From Caballeronia sp. SBC1 (GTDB lineage: Bacteria; Pseudomonadota; Gammaproteobacteria; Burkholderiales; Burkholderiaceae): a stretch of DNA of 64,000 bases. Shown piece after piece: positions 17,783 to 26,810 of the stretch. The DNA is taken from the NCBI RefSeq assembly GCF_011493005.1, contig NZ_CP049156.1, forward strand, positions 1,922,001 to 1,986,000, given 5' to 3'. Position 1 is the stretch's first letter. Every line of letters starts with the position of its first letter. Position numbers and translations under genes: made by a program. The notes beneath the pieces are model-generated. The model made no database searches. It was not told the DNA's origin and saw only the letters and a program-made list of their open reading frames with translations.

Positions 17783-19705
17783 ATGGATATCTACAGCAGT
17801 TTCGCGACCCGCTTCGAAAAAACCCGCGAGGAGGAATTCTCGCTCGAAGAGTATCTCGCGCTCTGCAAAGACGATCCTGCAACGTATGCAACAGCGGGCG
17901 AACGGATGTTGGCGGCTATCGGGGAACCGGAGTCAGTCGACACGCGCACGGACCCGCGTTTATCGCGTGTGTTTGCAAACAAGGTGATCAAGGTGTATCC
18001 AGCATTCCGTGAGTTCTACGGAATGGAGGAAGTGATCGAGCAGGTGGTGTCGTACTTCCGGCATGCAGCTCAGGGCCTGGAAGAGAAGAAGCAGATCCTG
18101 TATCTGCTCGGACCTGTGGGCGGTGGCAAGTCATCCATTGCTGAACGTCTGAAGCAACTGGCCGAGCGTGTTCCTTTCTATGCAATCAAGGGTTCGCCCG
18201 TCAACGAGTCTCCTTTAGGCTTGTTCGACTATGACGAAGACGGTCCTATCCTTGAAGAGCAATACGGCATTCCACGCCGCTATCTCAAGAACATCCTGAG
18301 TCCGTGGGCAGTGAAGCGCCTTCACGAATTCAATGGCGACATCCGCAAGTTCCGCATCGTTCGCCGTTACCCCTCCATCCTTCGCCAGATCGGTATAGCC
18401 AAGACCGAACCGGGCGATGAAAACAATCAGGACATCTCGTCACTCGTCGGCAAGGTCGACATCCGCAAGCTCGAAACCTATTCGCAGGACGACGCTGATG
18501 CCTACAGCTACTCAGGTGGACTGTGTCTTGCGAACCAGGGTTTGCTTGAGTTCGTTGAAATGTTCAAGGCCCCGATCAAGGTGCTGCACCCGCTGCTGAC
18601 TGCTACCCAGGAAGGCAACTTCAAGGGCACGGAAGGTTTCGGTGCGATCCCGTTCGACGGCGTGATCCTCGCTCACTCGAACGAGTCGGAATGGAAGACG
18701 TTCCGCAATAACAAGAACAACGAAGCACTGCTCGATCGTATCTTCGTCGTAAAGGTTCCGTACTGCCTGCGCTATAGCGAAGAGATGAAGATCTACGAGA
18801 AGCTGCTGCGTAATTCTTCGTTGGCGGAAGCGGTATGCGCGCCCGGCACGCTCAAGATGATGGCGCAGATGGCGGTACTCACACGCCTTCATGAGCCGGA
18901 GAATTCCAGCCTCTTTTCGAAGATGCAGGTCTATGACGGCGACAACCTGAAGGACACGGATCCGAAGGCCAAGTCGTTCCAGGAGTATCGTGATTTCGCT
19001 GGTGTCGACGAAGGCATGACCGGGGTCTCAACGCGGTTCGCGTTCAAGATCCTGTCGCGCGTATTCAACTTCGACTCCACTGAAATTGCGGCCAATCCGG
19101 TACACCTGATGTACGTGCTGGAACAGCAGATCGAACGCGAGCAGTTCCCACCGGAAACGGAACAGAAGTACCTGTCCTTCATCAAGGACGTGCTGGCGTC
19201 GCGGTACGCTGAATTCATCGGCAAGGAGATCCAGACCGCGTATCTGGAATCGTATTCGGAGTACGGGCAAAACATCTTCGACCGCTATGTGACTTATGCC
19301 GACTTCTGGATTCAGGACCAGGAATTCCGCGATCACGATACCGGCGAGAGCTTTGATCGCGCCTCGTTGAACGCAGAACTGGAGAAGATCGAAAAGCCGG
19401 CGGGCATCAGCAACCCGAAGGACTTCCGCAACGAGATCGTGAATTTCGTGCTGCGGGCGCGGGCGGCGAACGGCGGTAAGAATCCGGCGTGGATCAGCTA
19501 CGAGAAACTGCGGGTGGTGATCGAGAAGAAGATGTTCTCGAATACCGAAGAACTTCTGCCGGTGATCTCGTTCAATGCCAAAGGATCGGCGGAAGAACAG
19601 CGCAAGCACGAGGACTTCGTCAACCGGATGGTCGCGAAGGGCTACACGCCGAAACAAGTGCGCCTGCTCTGCGACTGGTATCTCCGGGTGCGTAAATCGT
19701 CGTAA
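17783..19705 (+). CDS. prkA: PrkA serine protein kinase (YeaG family)
   Basis: A 640-residue protein of normal PrkA/YeaG length. The N-terminal AAA+ ATPase half holds Walker A GPVGGGKSS at 110-118 and the family's ILSPWAVKRLHEFNGDIRKF; the C-terminal PrkA domain follows. E. coli YeaG is a kinase induced by nitrogen starvation and stationary-phase stress; Bacillus PrkA affects sporulation, and protease activity has also been reported. An AGGAGG ribosome site lies 6 bases before the ATG. It is the first gene of the prkA-yeaH-spoVR set, a conserved order in proteobacteria. The 300-bp spacing to yeaH leaves room for a second promoter. Confidence 0.97.
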   Translation: MDIYSSFATRFEKTREEEFSLEEYLALCKDDPATYATAGERMLAAIGEPESVDTRTDPRLSRVFANKVIKVYPAFREFYGMEEVIEQVVSYFRHAAQGLEEKKQILYLLGPVGGGKSSIAERLKQLAERVPFYAIKGSPVNESPLGLFDYDEDGPILEEQYGIPRRYLKNILSPWAVKRLHEFNGDIRKFRIVRRYPSILRQIGIAKTEPGDENNQDISSLVGKVDIRKLETYSQDDADAYSYSGGLCLANQGLLEFVEMFKAPIKVLHPLLTATQEGNFKGTEGFGAIPFDGVILAHSNESEWKTFRNNKNNEALLDRIFVVKVPYCLRYSEEMKIYEKLLRNSSLAEAVCAPGTLKMMAQMAVLTRLHEPENSSLFSKMQVYDGDNLKDTDPKAKSFQEYRDFAGVDEGMTGVSTRFAFKILSRVFNFDSTEIAANPVHLMYVLEQQIEREQFPPETEQKYLSFIKDVLASRYAEFIGKEIQTAYLESYSEYGQNIFDRYVTYADFWIQDQEFRDHDTGESFDRASLNAELEKIEKPAGISNPKDFRNEIVNFVLRARAANGGKNPAWISYEKLRVVIEKKMFSNTEELLPVISFNAKGSAEEQRKHEDFVNRMVAKGYTPKQVRLLCDWYLRVRKSS

Positions 19706-19735
19706 GTAAGTGGTCGGTAAGTGGTCGTAGTGTGG
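19703..19735. repeat. 11-bp tandem repeat, 3 units, starting at the prkA stop codon
   Basis: TAAGTAAGTGG, TCGGTAAGTGG and TCGTAGTGTGG begin at 19703, 19714 and 19725. The first unit contains the prkA stop codon. Confidence 0.7.
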
Positions 19736-20005
19736 CCTCGTACAACAGCGATTTTTGGTCTGCTTCTGGACATTTTTCACAGGGAGATGAATGAGTTCTC
19801 AGCGAAGCCCGGTAAAACGTGATTGAATCGTAGTTGTGTTGTCAGTTCTGAGTCTGTCAGTTTTGAGTCATACGTTCGCGTGACGCTGGCGCTGGTGCCA
19901 GCGCAAACGCGAACATCTTGGCGAGTGCCTTACGGTCTTGTGCCGCCCCGCGCGGTTCAGACCGCCAGCGCTTCGCTTCCTCGCCAATTACGCGGGAGAC
20001 TGGAT
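19706..20005. other. Intergenic region prkA to yeaH
   Basis: Holds the end of an 11-bp array and a 15-bp tandem duplication. A frame in phase with yeaH is open from 19823, but its residues do not resemble the family, so I treat this as noncoding. Confidence 0.6.
19840..19869. repeat. 15-bp tandem duplication
   Basis: TGTCAGTTCTGAGTC (19840-19854) is followed by TGTCAGTTTTGAGTC (19855-19869), one mismatch. Confidence 0.88.
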
Positions 20006-21271
20006 GTGCTGCATCAAATCATCGACCGCAGGTTAGCCGGTAAGAACAAGAGCATTGCCAACCGCGAACGCTTTTTGCGTCGTGTCAAAAACTATATTCG
20101 CCGCGCGGTGTCGGATGCCGTTCGGGACCGTAGCATCAAAGACATCCAGAGCACGCAAAGCATCACTATTCCGAAGAAGGACATCGCCGAACCTTCGTTC
20201 CGGCATGGCCCAGGGGGCAAGCGCGAGCTCGTGCACCCGGGCAACGCCGACTACATTCGCGGTGACAAGATTGCGCGCCCGAATAGCGGTGGCGGCGGTG
20301 GCGGCAAGACTGCGAGCAACGAAGGCGAAGGGCAGGACGACTTCGTGTTCGAGTTGTCGCGCGAAGAGTTCATGCAGTATTTCTTCGACGACCTCGAGTT
20401 GCCGCGCCTCGTCAAAACGCAACTGCTTGCCGTACCCACATGGAAGAACGTACGGGCAGGGTTTTCGGCTGAAGGAACGCCGAATAATATCGATGTCGTT
20501 CGCTCCCTGCGCAGCGCGCTCGGGCGACGGATTGCGCTAGGGTCGCCGTTATCGCGTCAGTTGCACGAGATGGAGCGGCAGTTGGAAGTGCTCCAGGACG
20601 AGAAAGGCGACCCCGAGGAAATCGCGCGGCTGGAAGCAGATATCGTGATCATGAAAGGACGTATCACGCGCATTCCTTTCATCGACCCATTCGACTTGCG
20701 GTACGTTAACCGGATCAAGCAGCCCACGCCATCAAGCAAGGCCGTGATGTTTTGTCTGATGGACGTGTCCGGTTCCATGGACGAGCAGCGCAAGGATCTG
20801 TCGAAGCGTTTCTTCATCCTTTTGTACCTGTTCCTGAACCGGAATTACGAAAAGATCGAAGTCGTCTTCATCCGGCATCACACGCGCGCCGAAGAAGTGG
20901 ACGAAGAAACCTTCTTCCATTCAACCGAGAGCGGCGGTACGGTCGTGTCCAGTGCGCTGGAGTTGATGAAGAAGATCATGGATGAACGGTATTCGCCCGC
21001 CGAATGGAATATCTACGGCGCGCAAGCGTCCGACGGCGACAACTGGACTGACGATTCACCCAAGTGCCGGAAGCTTCTCGCCGAGGACATTTTGCCGAAG
21101 GTGCGCTATTTTGCTTATATTCAAGTAGCGCCTGAAGAGCAGAATCTCTGGGTGGAATATGCTCATCTGGCGCAAGGCGCGCCTGAACTCGCGATGAAGA
21201 AGGTCGAGTCGGCTGCCGATATTTATCCTGTCTTTCGCGAATTGTTTGAGAAACAACAGGCGGCTGCATGA
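20006..21271 (+). CDS. YeaH/YhbH family (DUF444) protein with von Willebrand-like fold
   Basis: The start is taken as GTG 20006, giving MLHQIIDRRLAGKNKSIANR, the conserved N-terminus of the family, with GGGAGA 8 bases upstream; this yields 421 residues, the usual length. An upstream ATG at 19823 would add 61 unrelated residues. The central Gly-rich segment (SGGGGGGK) is followed by a vWA-like domain with the metal-site motif DVSGSM at 253-258 and a later SGGTVVSS. In E. coli YeaG and YeaH act in the same stress pathway, probably as partners. The stop overlaps an ATG in the spoVR frame (ATGA), indicating translational coupling. Confidence 0.93.
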   Translation: MLHQIIDRRLAGKNKSIANRERFLRRVKNYIRRAVSDAVRDRSIKDIQSTQSITIPKKDIAEPSFRHGPGGKRELVHPGNADYIRGDKIARPNSGGGGGGKTASNEGEGQDDFVFELSREEFMQYFFDDLELPRLVKTQLLAVPTWKNVRAGFSAEGTPNNIDVVRSLRSALGRRIALGSPLSRQLHEMERQLEVLQDEKGDPEEIARLEADIVIMKGRITRIPFIDPFDLRYVNRIKQPTPSSKAVMFCLMDVSGSMDEQRKDLSKRFFILLYLFLNRNYEKIEVVFIRHHTRAEEVDEETFFHSTESGGTVVSSALELMKKIMDERYSPAEWNIYGAQASDGDNWTDDSPKCRKLLAEDILPKVRYFAYIQVAPEEQNLWVEYAHLAQGAPELAMKKVESAADIYPVFRELFEKQQAAA

Positions 21272-21399
21272 CAACACGGCATCTGGACAACGAAGCACGT
21301 GGGTATCACCTCAAACCTGGCGAAGAACTGAAAGCACAAGACAGCGCGCCACAAAAGGCCAGGAAGCCTCGCAAAAGCTCGGCATCGGAAGGAGACACC

Positions 21400-22920
21400 A
21401 TGAACGTGGCGGAAAAAAGGCCGTTGCCGTGTCCATCGGACTGGACCTTCGAGCTGATTGAGGAATACGACACCGAGATTGCCCGTGTCGCACAGCGTTA
21501 TGGGCTCGACGTGTACCCGATCCAGCTCGAACTCATCAGCGCCGAGCAGATGATGGACGCATACGCGTCGGTCGGGATGCCGGTGAACTATCGGCACTGG
21601 TCATTCGGCAAGCACTTCCTGTCTACCGAGAAGAGTTACCGGCGCGGGCAAATGGGCCTTGCGTACGAGATCGTCATCAACTCGAATCCGTGCATTGCGT
21701 ACCTGATGGAAGAAAACACGATGACGATGCAGGCGCTCGTCATCGCGCACGCGGCGTACGGACACAACTCGTTTTTTAAGGGCAACTACCTGTTCAAGCT
21801 GTGGACGGATGCGCACGCCATTGTCGATTACCTCGTTTATGCGAAGAATTACATCGCGGAATGCGAGGAGCGGCATGGCATTGACCGGGTGGAGGAATTG
21901 CTCGACTCGTGTCACGCGCTGATGAACTACGGTGTGGACCGGTATAAGCGGCCGCAAAAATTGTCGTTGGCGAAGGAAGTGGCGGCGCGGCGCGAACGTG
22001 AAGCGTATTTGCAGTCTCAAGTGAATGAACTCTGGCGTACGCTGCCGAATAAAAAGGCGACCACAACCGAAGAAATTGAGAGCCGTTATCCGCCGGAACC
22101 CCAGGAAAACCTGCTGTATTTTGCGGAGAAAAATGCACCGCTGCTAGAGCCTTGGGAGCGCGAAGTTATTCGTATTGTCCGTAAGGTCGGCCAGTATTTT
22201 TATCCGCAGCGGCAAACGCAGGTCATGAACGAGGGGTGGGCCACGTTCTGGCATTACACGCTGCTCAATACGCTTTATGCGGAAGGCCGTCTGGAAGACG
22301 GTTTCATGATGGAGTTCCTGCATTCGCACAGTAACGTGGTGTATCAACCGCCTGTGACCAAGCAGTATTACAGCGGCATCAACCCGTATGCGCTGGGTTT
22401 TTCAATGATGAGCGATATTCGCCGCATCTGTGAACACCCGACTGCTGAAGATCGCGAATGGTTTCCGGAGCTTGCCGGCAGCGACTGGCTTGAAGCGCTG
22501 CATTACGCCATGCGCAATTTCAAGGACGAGAGTTTTATTGCCCAGTATTTATCGCCGCATCTGATCCGGGAAATGCGCCTGTTCTCCATTCTCGACGACG
22601 ATATGCGTGACTCGCTGGAAGTGTCCGCTATTCACGACGAAAGCGGATACCGGTATGTTCGGCAAGCGCTGTCGCGGCAGTACGACATGCATCATCGTGA
22701 ACCGAATATCCAGGTGTATTCAGTGAATACTCGCGGCGACCGAAGCCTGACCCTCCGCCATTTCATGACCGATAACCGTCACCTGACCAATGACAGCGAA
22801 GAAGTCCTCAAGCACATGGCGCGGCTATGGCAATTCGACGTATATCTTGAGAGCGTCGATGAAAACGGAACGGTGAGAAAGCGCTTCGATTGTAAATACA
22901 CCGGGGCGGAGAAACGCTGA
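21400..22920 (+). CDS. SpoVR family protein (YcgB)
   Basis: 506 residues from ATG 21400, matching the usual SpoVR length. AAGGAG lies 5-6 bases before this ATG. Another in-frame ATG at 21268 overlaps the yeaH stop and would add a polar 44-residue extension. Family signatures include YPIQLELISAEQMMDAY, GMPVNYRHWSFGK, GHNSFFKGNYLF and MNEGWATFWHY, the last resembling a zinc-peptidase HE motif. SpoVR is needed for spore cortex formation in Bacillus; in nonsporulating proteobacteria it is linked with PrkA and YeaH in the stress response, with unknown biochemistry. A terminator ends the operon. Confidence 0.95.
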   Translation: MNVAEKRPLPCPSDWTFELIEEYDTEIARVAQRYGLDVYPIQLELISAEQMMDAYASVGMPVNYRHWSFGKHFLSTEKSYRRGQMGLAYEIVINSNPCIAYLMEENTMTMQALVIAHAAYGHNSFFKGNYLFKLWTDAHAIVDYLVYAKNYIAECEERHGIDRVEELLDSCHALMNYGVDRYKRPQKLSLAKEVAARREREAYLQSQVNELWRTLPNKKATTTEEIESRYPPEPQENLLYFAEKNAPLLEPWEREVIRIVRKVGQYFYPQRQTQVMNEGWATFWHYTLLNTLYAEGRLEDGFMMEFLHSHSNVVYQPPVTKQYYSGINPYALGFSMMSDIRRICEHPTAEDREWFPELAGSDWLEALHYAMRNFKDESFIAQYLSPHLIREMRLFSILDDDMRDSLEVSAIHDESGYRYVRQALSRQYDMHHREPNIQVYSVNTRGDRSLTLRHFMTDNRHLTNDSEEVLKHMARLWQFDVYLESVDENGTVRKRFDCKYTGAEKR

Positions 22921-22937
22921 GTTATTTGTCATCGAAG

Positions 22938-22976
22938 AAAACCGGTTCGCTGAGTTAATCAGCGAGCCGGTTTTTT
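22938..22976. terminator. Rho-independent terminator of prkA-yeaH-spoVR
   Basis: AAAACCGGTTCGCTGA (22938-22953) pairs with TCAGCGAGCCGGTTTT (22959-22974), one G-U, with a T-run; it also serves the convergent permease gene. Confidence 0.95.
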
Positions 22977-23008
22977 ATTGAGCCTGTTTATTGAGCCGAA
23001 CCGAGGCC

Positions 23009-24076
23009 CTAAACCTTATCGATCTTCCTGGCTTCTTCGTCTTGCGTGAACAAATCCCAGCTCGCCATGAAGAGCGCAGCGATCAGTGGTCCAATCACGA
23101 AGCCGTTGATCCCGAACAATCCCATGCCACCCAGCGTTGAAATCAGCACCACCCAGTCGGGCATTTTCGTGTCCTTGCCGACCAGGATCGGGCGCAGCAC
23201 ATTGTCCACCAGACCGATAACCACCACGCAGAACAAGATCAGGATCACGCCGCGCCAGATATCGCCGGTGAGCAGGAAATAGGCGGCGGCCGGCGCCCAG
23301 ACCAACGCGGCGCCGATGGCCGGCAGCAGCGACAGGAACGCCATCAGCACGCCCCACAGGAGCGAGCCCTGGATACCCAGGAACATGAAGATCATGCCGC
23401 CGAGGAACCCTTGGACGGCCGCCACCGCGATATTGCCCTTCACGGTTGCCCGGACGACGGTCGTGAACTTGGCGATCAAGTGTTGCTTGGGTTCGTCGTC
23501 CAAGGGCAGGGCGCGGCGGATGCGCCGGCCGATTTCACCGCCGTCGCGCAGCAGGAAAAACACGAGATACAGCATTACGCCGAAGCTGATCACGAACTGG
23601 AACGTATTCTGGCCAATGCTCAAGGCTTGCGAAGCCACGAACTGGCTGATCGCCGCGGCACCGCTGGTCAGCCGTTGCTGAATGCTTGGGATATCGGTCA
23701 GGCCAAAGCGGCCAAGCAGCGCCTGCACCGAGTTCGGCAGCGCGTGAATAGCCTGCTGGAAGTAGGTCGTGAAATTGGGCTGGCCAGCCTTGATCTGGGC
23801 GTACGCAAGGCCGATTTCCTGGACGAGCGTGGCCGCGACGAAGCTGAGCGGCAGGATGACGATCACGATCGTCAGGCCCAGCGTGGCGAACGCTGCCAGA
23901 TTGCGCCGCTTGCCGAATTTAGCCGCTAGATAACGCTGCAACGGCTGGAACAGGATCGCGAGAATTGTGCCCCAGAAGATCGCGCCGAAGAATGGCAGCA
24001 AGATCCAGCAGAGCGCAACCGTGACGACAAACAGCAAGAGGTGGAAGAAGTTCTGGTGAACCGAACGGTTATTCAT
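23009..24076 (-). CDS. AI-2E family transporter (PerM/YdiK type)
   Basis: A 355-residue polytopic inner-membrane protein. The helices near the N-terminus (LLLFVVTVALCWILLPFFGA, FWGTILAILFQPLQRYLA) and the C-terminal run (GMGLFGINGFVIGPLIAALF) with the conserved FGxNGFVIGP pattern identify the PerM/AI-2E exporter superfamily. Members include TqsA (AI-2 export) and Na+/H+ antiporters, so substrate cannot be given. AGGGATCTC precedes the ATG. It stands alone, convergent with spoVR. Confidence 0.93.
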   Translation of the reverse strand: MNNRSVHQNFFHLLLFVVTVALCWILLPFFGAIFWGTILAILFQPLQRYLAAKFGKRRNLAAFATLGLTIVIVILPLSFVAATLVQEIGLAYAQIKAGQPNFTTYFQQAIHALPNSVQALLGRFGLTDIPSIQQRLTSGAAAISQFVASQALSIGQNTFQFVISFGVMLYLVFFLLRDGGEIGRRIRRALPLDDEPKQHLIAKFTTVVRATVKGNIAVAAVQGFLGGMIFMFLGIQGSLLWGVLMAFLSLLPAIGAALVWAPAAAYFLLTGDIWRGVILILFCVVVIGLVDNVLRPILVGKDTKMPDWVVLISTLGGMGLFGINGFVIGPLIAALFMASWDLFTQDEEARKIDKV

Positions 24077-24367
24077 GAGATCCCTGAAATGAGGCGGAAG
24101 TGGGGGACGAGGGCGAACTTCAGCGCCTGGTCACCCTTACCGGTGTAATTGCCGGATGCTAGCACGGGCAAGTTTTGGGCCCATCCAGCAGACTTTGTAA
24201 TGTTTTTTTAGGGGCGCGGTTCAAGAAACCGACTTTTTCGTATACTCGGAAGTAGCATCGCGGCTGCTTTGGCCGCACGAAAGGCGCCCGGTTGAAGCTA
24301 TATGGCTGTTTGGATAGCGTGACCACGGTGGAAGCTGCGGTCGCCTTGTCGGGGAGCCGCTAGCTGC

Positions 24368-26005
24368 TCACACGGGATGATGCGCAAGCGCAGTCAGATC
24401 GCGCGCGACGTCCTCTAAAACAGCGTCCCACTGCCCAAACTGCCGTTGCCGATACAGCGTGGCACTCGGGTACCAGGGGCTGTCACGCCGCTCCAGCATC
24501 CACGGCCAGTAAGGATTGACGTCGAGCAGCACCCACGTCCGCTGTCCGAGCGCTCCACTTAGATGCGCGACCGATGTGCACACGGTAATGACCAGATCCA
24601 GAGCGCTGACGAATGCCGCCGTGTCGTCGAAGGTTGCGAACTCAGCGGTGTAGTCGGCTATCGTCAGGCCGGCGGACTGCGCGGCCTCGAGGTCGTCCGC
24701 CGCACCCGGTTGCAGTGAATAGAACGACACGCCGTTAATGTCGCGCAAGCAGGTCGCATAGCGTTCCCAGCCAACGCGGCGCAACGGATTGCGGCCATGA
24801 TTAAGGCTGCCGGTCCATGCGAGTCCGACCTTGACTCGTTTTTCTCCGGCAAGGCGCGCGCGCCACGCGGCGGTTGCAGCGGCATCCGGGCGAAGATAGG
24901 GCACCGCGTTCGGAATCGTGGCTTCGCTGGTGCCGAGCACGAGCGGCAAACTCAGGAGTGGGACCTCATAGTCAAACGATGGCAGTGATTCGACGCCGCC
25001 GCCGGCTGTGTACTCGTCCACGTGTTCGCCCAGGCTGCGCACCAGCAATTCGCCCATCTGTGGAAACGAATTCCACACGATGCGCCCGCCCTCCAAATGA
25101 ACACGCTCGGCCAGAGTCGGGATATAGCGGCAAAACTGCAGCACGTCGCCCATACCCTGTTCGCCCCAAACGAGCAGTGTTTTACCCGCGAGCGGCTCGC
25201 CCTGCCAGCGCGGTGCAGGAAACACGGGGCGTGCACAGCTCATCAACGCCGATGATTCTTCCCAGCGCGCTTCGTGCCCAGGCCAGCCTTCGGCGTAATT
25301 GCCGCGCAACAGGCGCAGGACTGCGAGGCCGGCGCGAAGCGAAGCATCATTCGGAGCCAGATCGGCTGCGACCGACGCATGGTGTTCCGCCTCGCCCCAC
25401 CTCTGCGCCTCCTTGAGTGCCTGCGCACGATTGGTCCACGCGGCCGCATCGCGACAGTCCAGTTCCACTGCCCGCGCGCCTGCACTCAGCGCCCCATCGA
25501 GATCGCGACACCCGAGTCTGGCCATGGTGAGATTGATCCAGGCATCGACATCCTGAGGATCAGCCTCGACCGTCTGGTCGAGAAGCTCCATTTCCTCGAT
25601 AGGGTCGCCACCTGAAATCCTAAGTGCTATTGCAAGGTTCTTTCGCAAATTCGGGAAGTCAGGCTTGATAGTCATCGCGTGACGATATGGCTGCACCGCC
25701 TCGCGGTTCCGGTTCGCCATCTGCAGCGCATACCCCAGGCGAAAGTTGGCGGCAACGCTGTCGGGGTTGATCTGCGCAATCGCGTTGGCAAGTGCAACGA
25801 CTTCGTCAAAGTGCTCTTGCTGGATCAGCTCGATCATCAGTCTATCGAGCGAACCGTCGTCCATGCTGTGAAGATAGGCCGCTGCTTGCAGCCAGATCGA
25901 TTGTGTCTCCGGTTGCCCGTTCTGCTTTGCTTCCACCGCGTGGCGCAGAAAAATCAGGAACGGCGGCAAGAGAGGTTGCATGGGGGCCATAGAGGAGTCA
26001 GACAT
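24368..26005 (-). CDS. TPR protein with C-terminal GT-B glycosyltransferase-like domain
   Basis: About 545 residues. The N-terminal half (about 30-250) is a series of tetratricopeptide repeats (for example VAANFRLGYALQMANRNREA and DAAAWTNRAQALKEAQRWGE). The C-terminal half begins around GKTLLVWGEQGMGDVLQFCR and ends with a TVCTSVAHLSGALGQRTWVL stretch, a pattern shared with GT9/GT41-like domains in TPR proteins. Such proteins are often annotated only as TPR proteins; they may glycosylate proteins or lipid-linked glycans. The ATG at 26005 is chosen over the TTG at 26008; no clear ribosome site is visible. Nothing in the neighbourhood gives its acceptor. Confidence 0.8.
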   Translation of the reverse strand: MSDSSMAPMQPLLPPFLIFLRHAVEAKQNGQPETQSIWLQAAAYLHSMDDGSLDRLMIELIQQEHFDEVVALANAIAQINPDSVAANFRLGYALQMANRNREAVQPYRHAMTIKPDFPNLRKNLAIALRISGGDPIEEMELLDQTVEADPQDVDAWINLTMARLGCRDLDGALSAGARAVELDCRDAAAWTNRAQALKEAQRWGEAEHHASVAADLAPNDASLRAGLAVLRLLRGNYAEGWPGHEARWEESSALMSCARPVFPAPRWQGEPLAGKTLLVWGEQGMGDVLQFCRYIPTLAERVHLEGGRIVWNSFPQMGELLVRSLGEHVDEYTAGGGVESLPSFDYEVPLLSLPLVLGTSEATIPNAVPYLRPDAAATAAWRARLAGEKRVKVGLAWTGSLNHGRNPLRRVGWERYATCLRDINGVSFYSLQPGAADDLEAAQSAGLTIADYTAEFATFDDTAAFVSALDLVITVCTSVAHLSGALGQRTWVLLDVNPYWPWMLERRDSPWYPSATLYRQRQFGQWDAVLEDVARDLTALAHHPV

Positions 26006-26089
26006 CAATTAGTTGGCGCGATTTGAACCGCACAGGATGAGGTGAAACTCGATCATACGTCTTGCCGACATCTCGAAAATCGATATAAT

Positions 26090-26103
26090 TGAGTATCCAC
26101 TCA
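26090..26103. promoter_or_regulatory. Candidate TetR operator in its own promoter
   Basis: TGAGTATCCACTCA is an inverted repeat (TGAGT/ACTCA, 4-base centre) ending 27 bp before the tetR start codon; a similar site precedes the target SDR gene. Confidence 0.6.
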
Positions 26104-26130
26104 TTAATTACATCGATTCAATCACGCACG

Positions 26131-26715
26131 ATGGCTCGACCCAAAAGCGACGACAAACACAACGCGTTGCTGCTCGCCGCGGAACAGGTTTTTGCCCAGC
26201 GCGGGCTTGCGGCTGCGCCGACATCGGCTATATCGAAGCAGGCGGGGGTGGCGGAAGGGACGTTGTTCACCTACTTTCGCACGAAGGACGAGCTGGTGAA
26301 CGCGCTATACCGTTCCATCAAGCTCGATCTCGCCGACGCCCTGATGACGCGGTTCCCGCGCACGGGACCCATACGTGACCGGCTTGAATATCTGTGGAAT
26401 GCGTTCGTCGATTGGGGTGTCGCGAATCCACAGCGGCTGAACGTGCTCGACCAGTTGTCAGTGGCGGATATGGTTAGCGAAGAGTCAAAGGCAGTCGGTT
26501 ATGAACCGTTTGCCGAGATCGAAACGCTTGCGCAGCACAGTATCGACACAGGTGTTTTGCATGCTTATCCGGTCGCGTTTATTGCTGCCAGCATGAAATC
26601 GATGGCTGAAACCACGATGGCCTTCATGACCGCGTATCCGGCGCAGGCCAGTCAGTATCGGAAGATTGGGTTCAAGGTGTTCTGGAACGGTATCGCCCGG
26701 AATACACATAGTTGA
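26131..26715 (+). CDS. TetR/AcrR family transcriptional regulator
   Basis: 194 residues from ATG 26131 (MARPKSDDKHNALLLAAEQV). The N-terminal helix-turn-helix reads PTSAISKQAGVAEGTLFTYF, followed by RTKDELVNALY, typical TetR. The C-terminal ligand domain is family-variable. An in-frame start at 26089 would place the candidate operator inside the coding region and is rejected. It lies 95 bp before an SDR gene and an ATGA-coupled NAD-binding gene on the same strand, and both promoters carry a similar TGAnT-N4-ACTCA element, so it probably represses itself and that pair in response to an unknown small molecule. Confidence 0.92.
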   Translation: MARPKSDDKHNALLLAAEQVFAQRGLAAAPTSAISKQAGVAEGTLFTYFRTKDELVNALYRSIKLDLADALMTRFPRTGPIRDRLEYLWNAFVDWGVANPQRLNVLDQLSVADMVSEESKAVGYEPFAEIETLAQHSIDTGVLHAYPVAFIAASMKSMAETTMAFMTAYPAQASQYRKIGFKVFWNGIARNTHS

Positions 26716-26770
26716 ATGATCGTTTGATCAAGCGGGCACGTTTTGTTGCTGGCTTTATTAAACGCTTTAA

Positions 26771-26784
26771 TGACTGATTACTCA
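26771..26784. promoter_or_regulatory. Second TetR-type site before SDR gene
   Basis: TGACTGATTACTCA matches the site at 26090 in 9 of 14 positions, keeping TGA-T and ACTCA. It lies 27 bp before the SDR start codon, the same distance as the site before tetR. Confidence 0.5.
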
Positions 26785-26810
26785 CGCAAAAATCTCTGAA
26801 GGACCAGCAC

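Noticed and set aside
17187..17891. Minus-strand frame of 234 codons before prkA
   Set aside because: Overlaps the prkA start in antisense and the 11-bp arrays; composition is low-complexity (Arg/Ser/Cys-rich) and no domain is visible.
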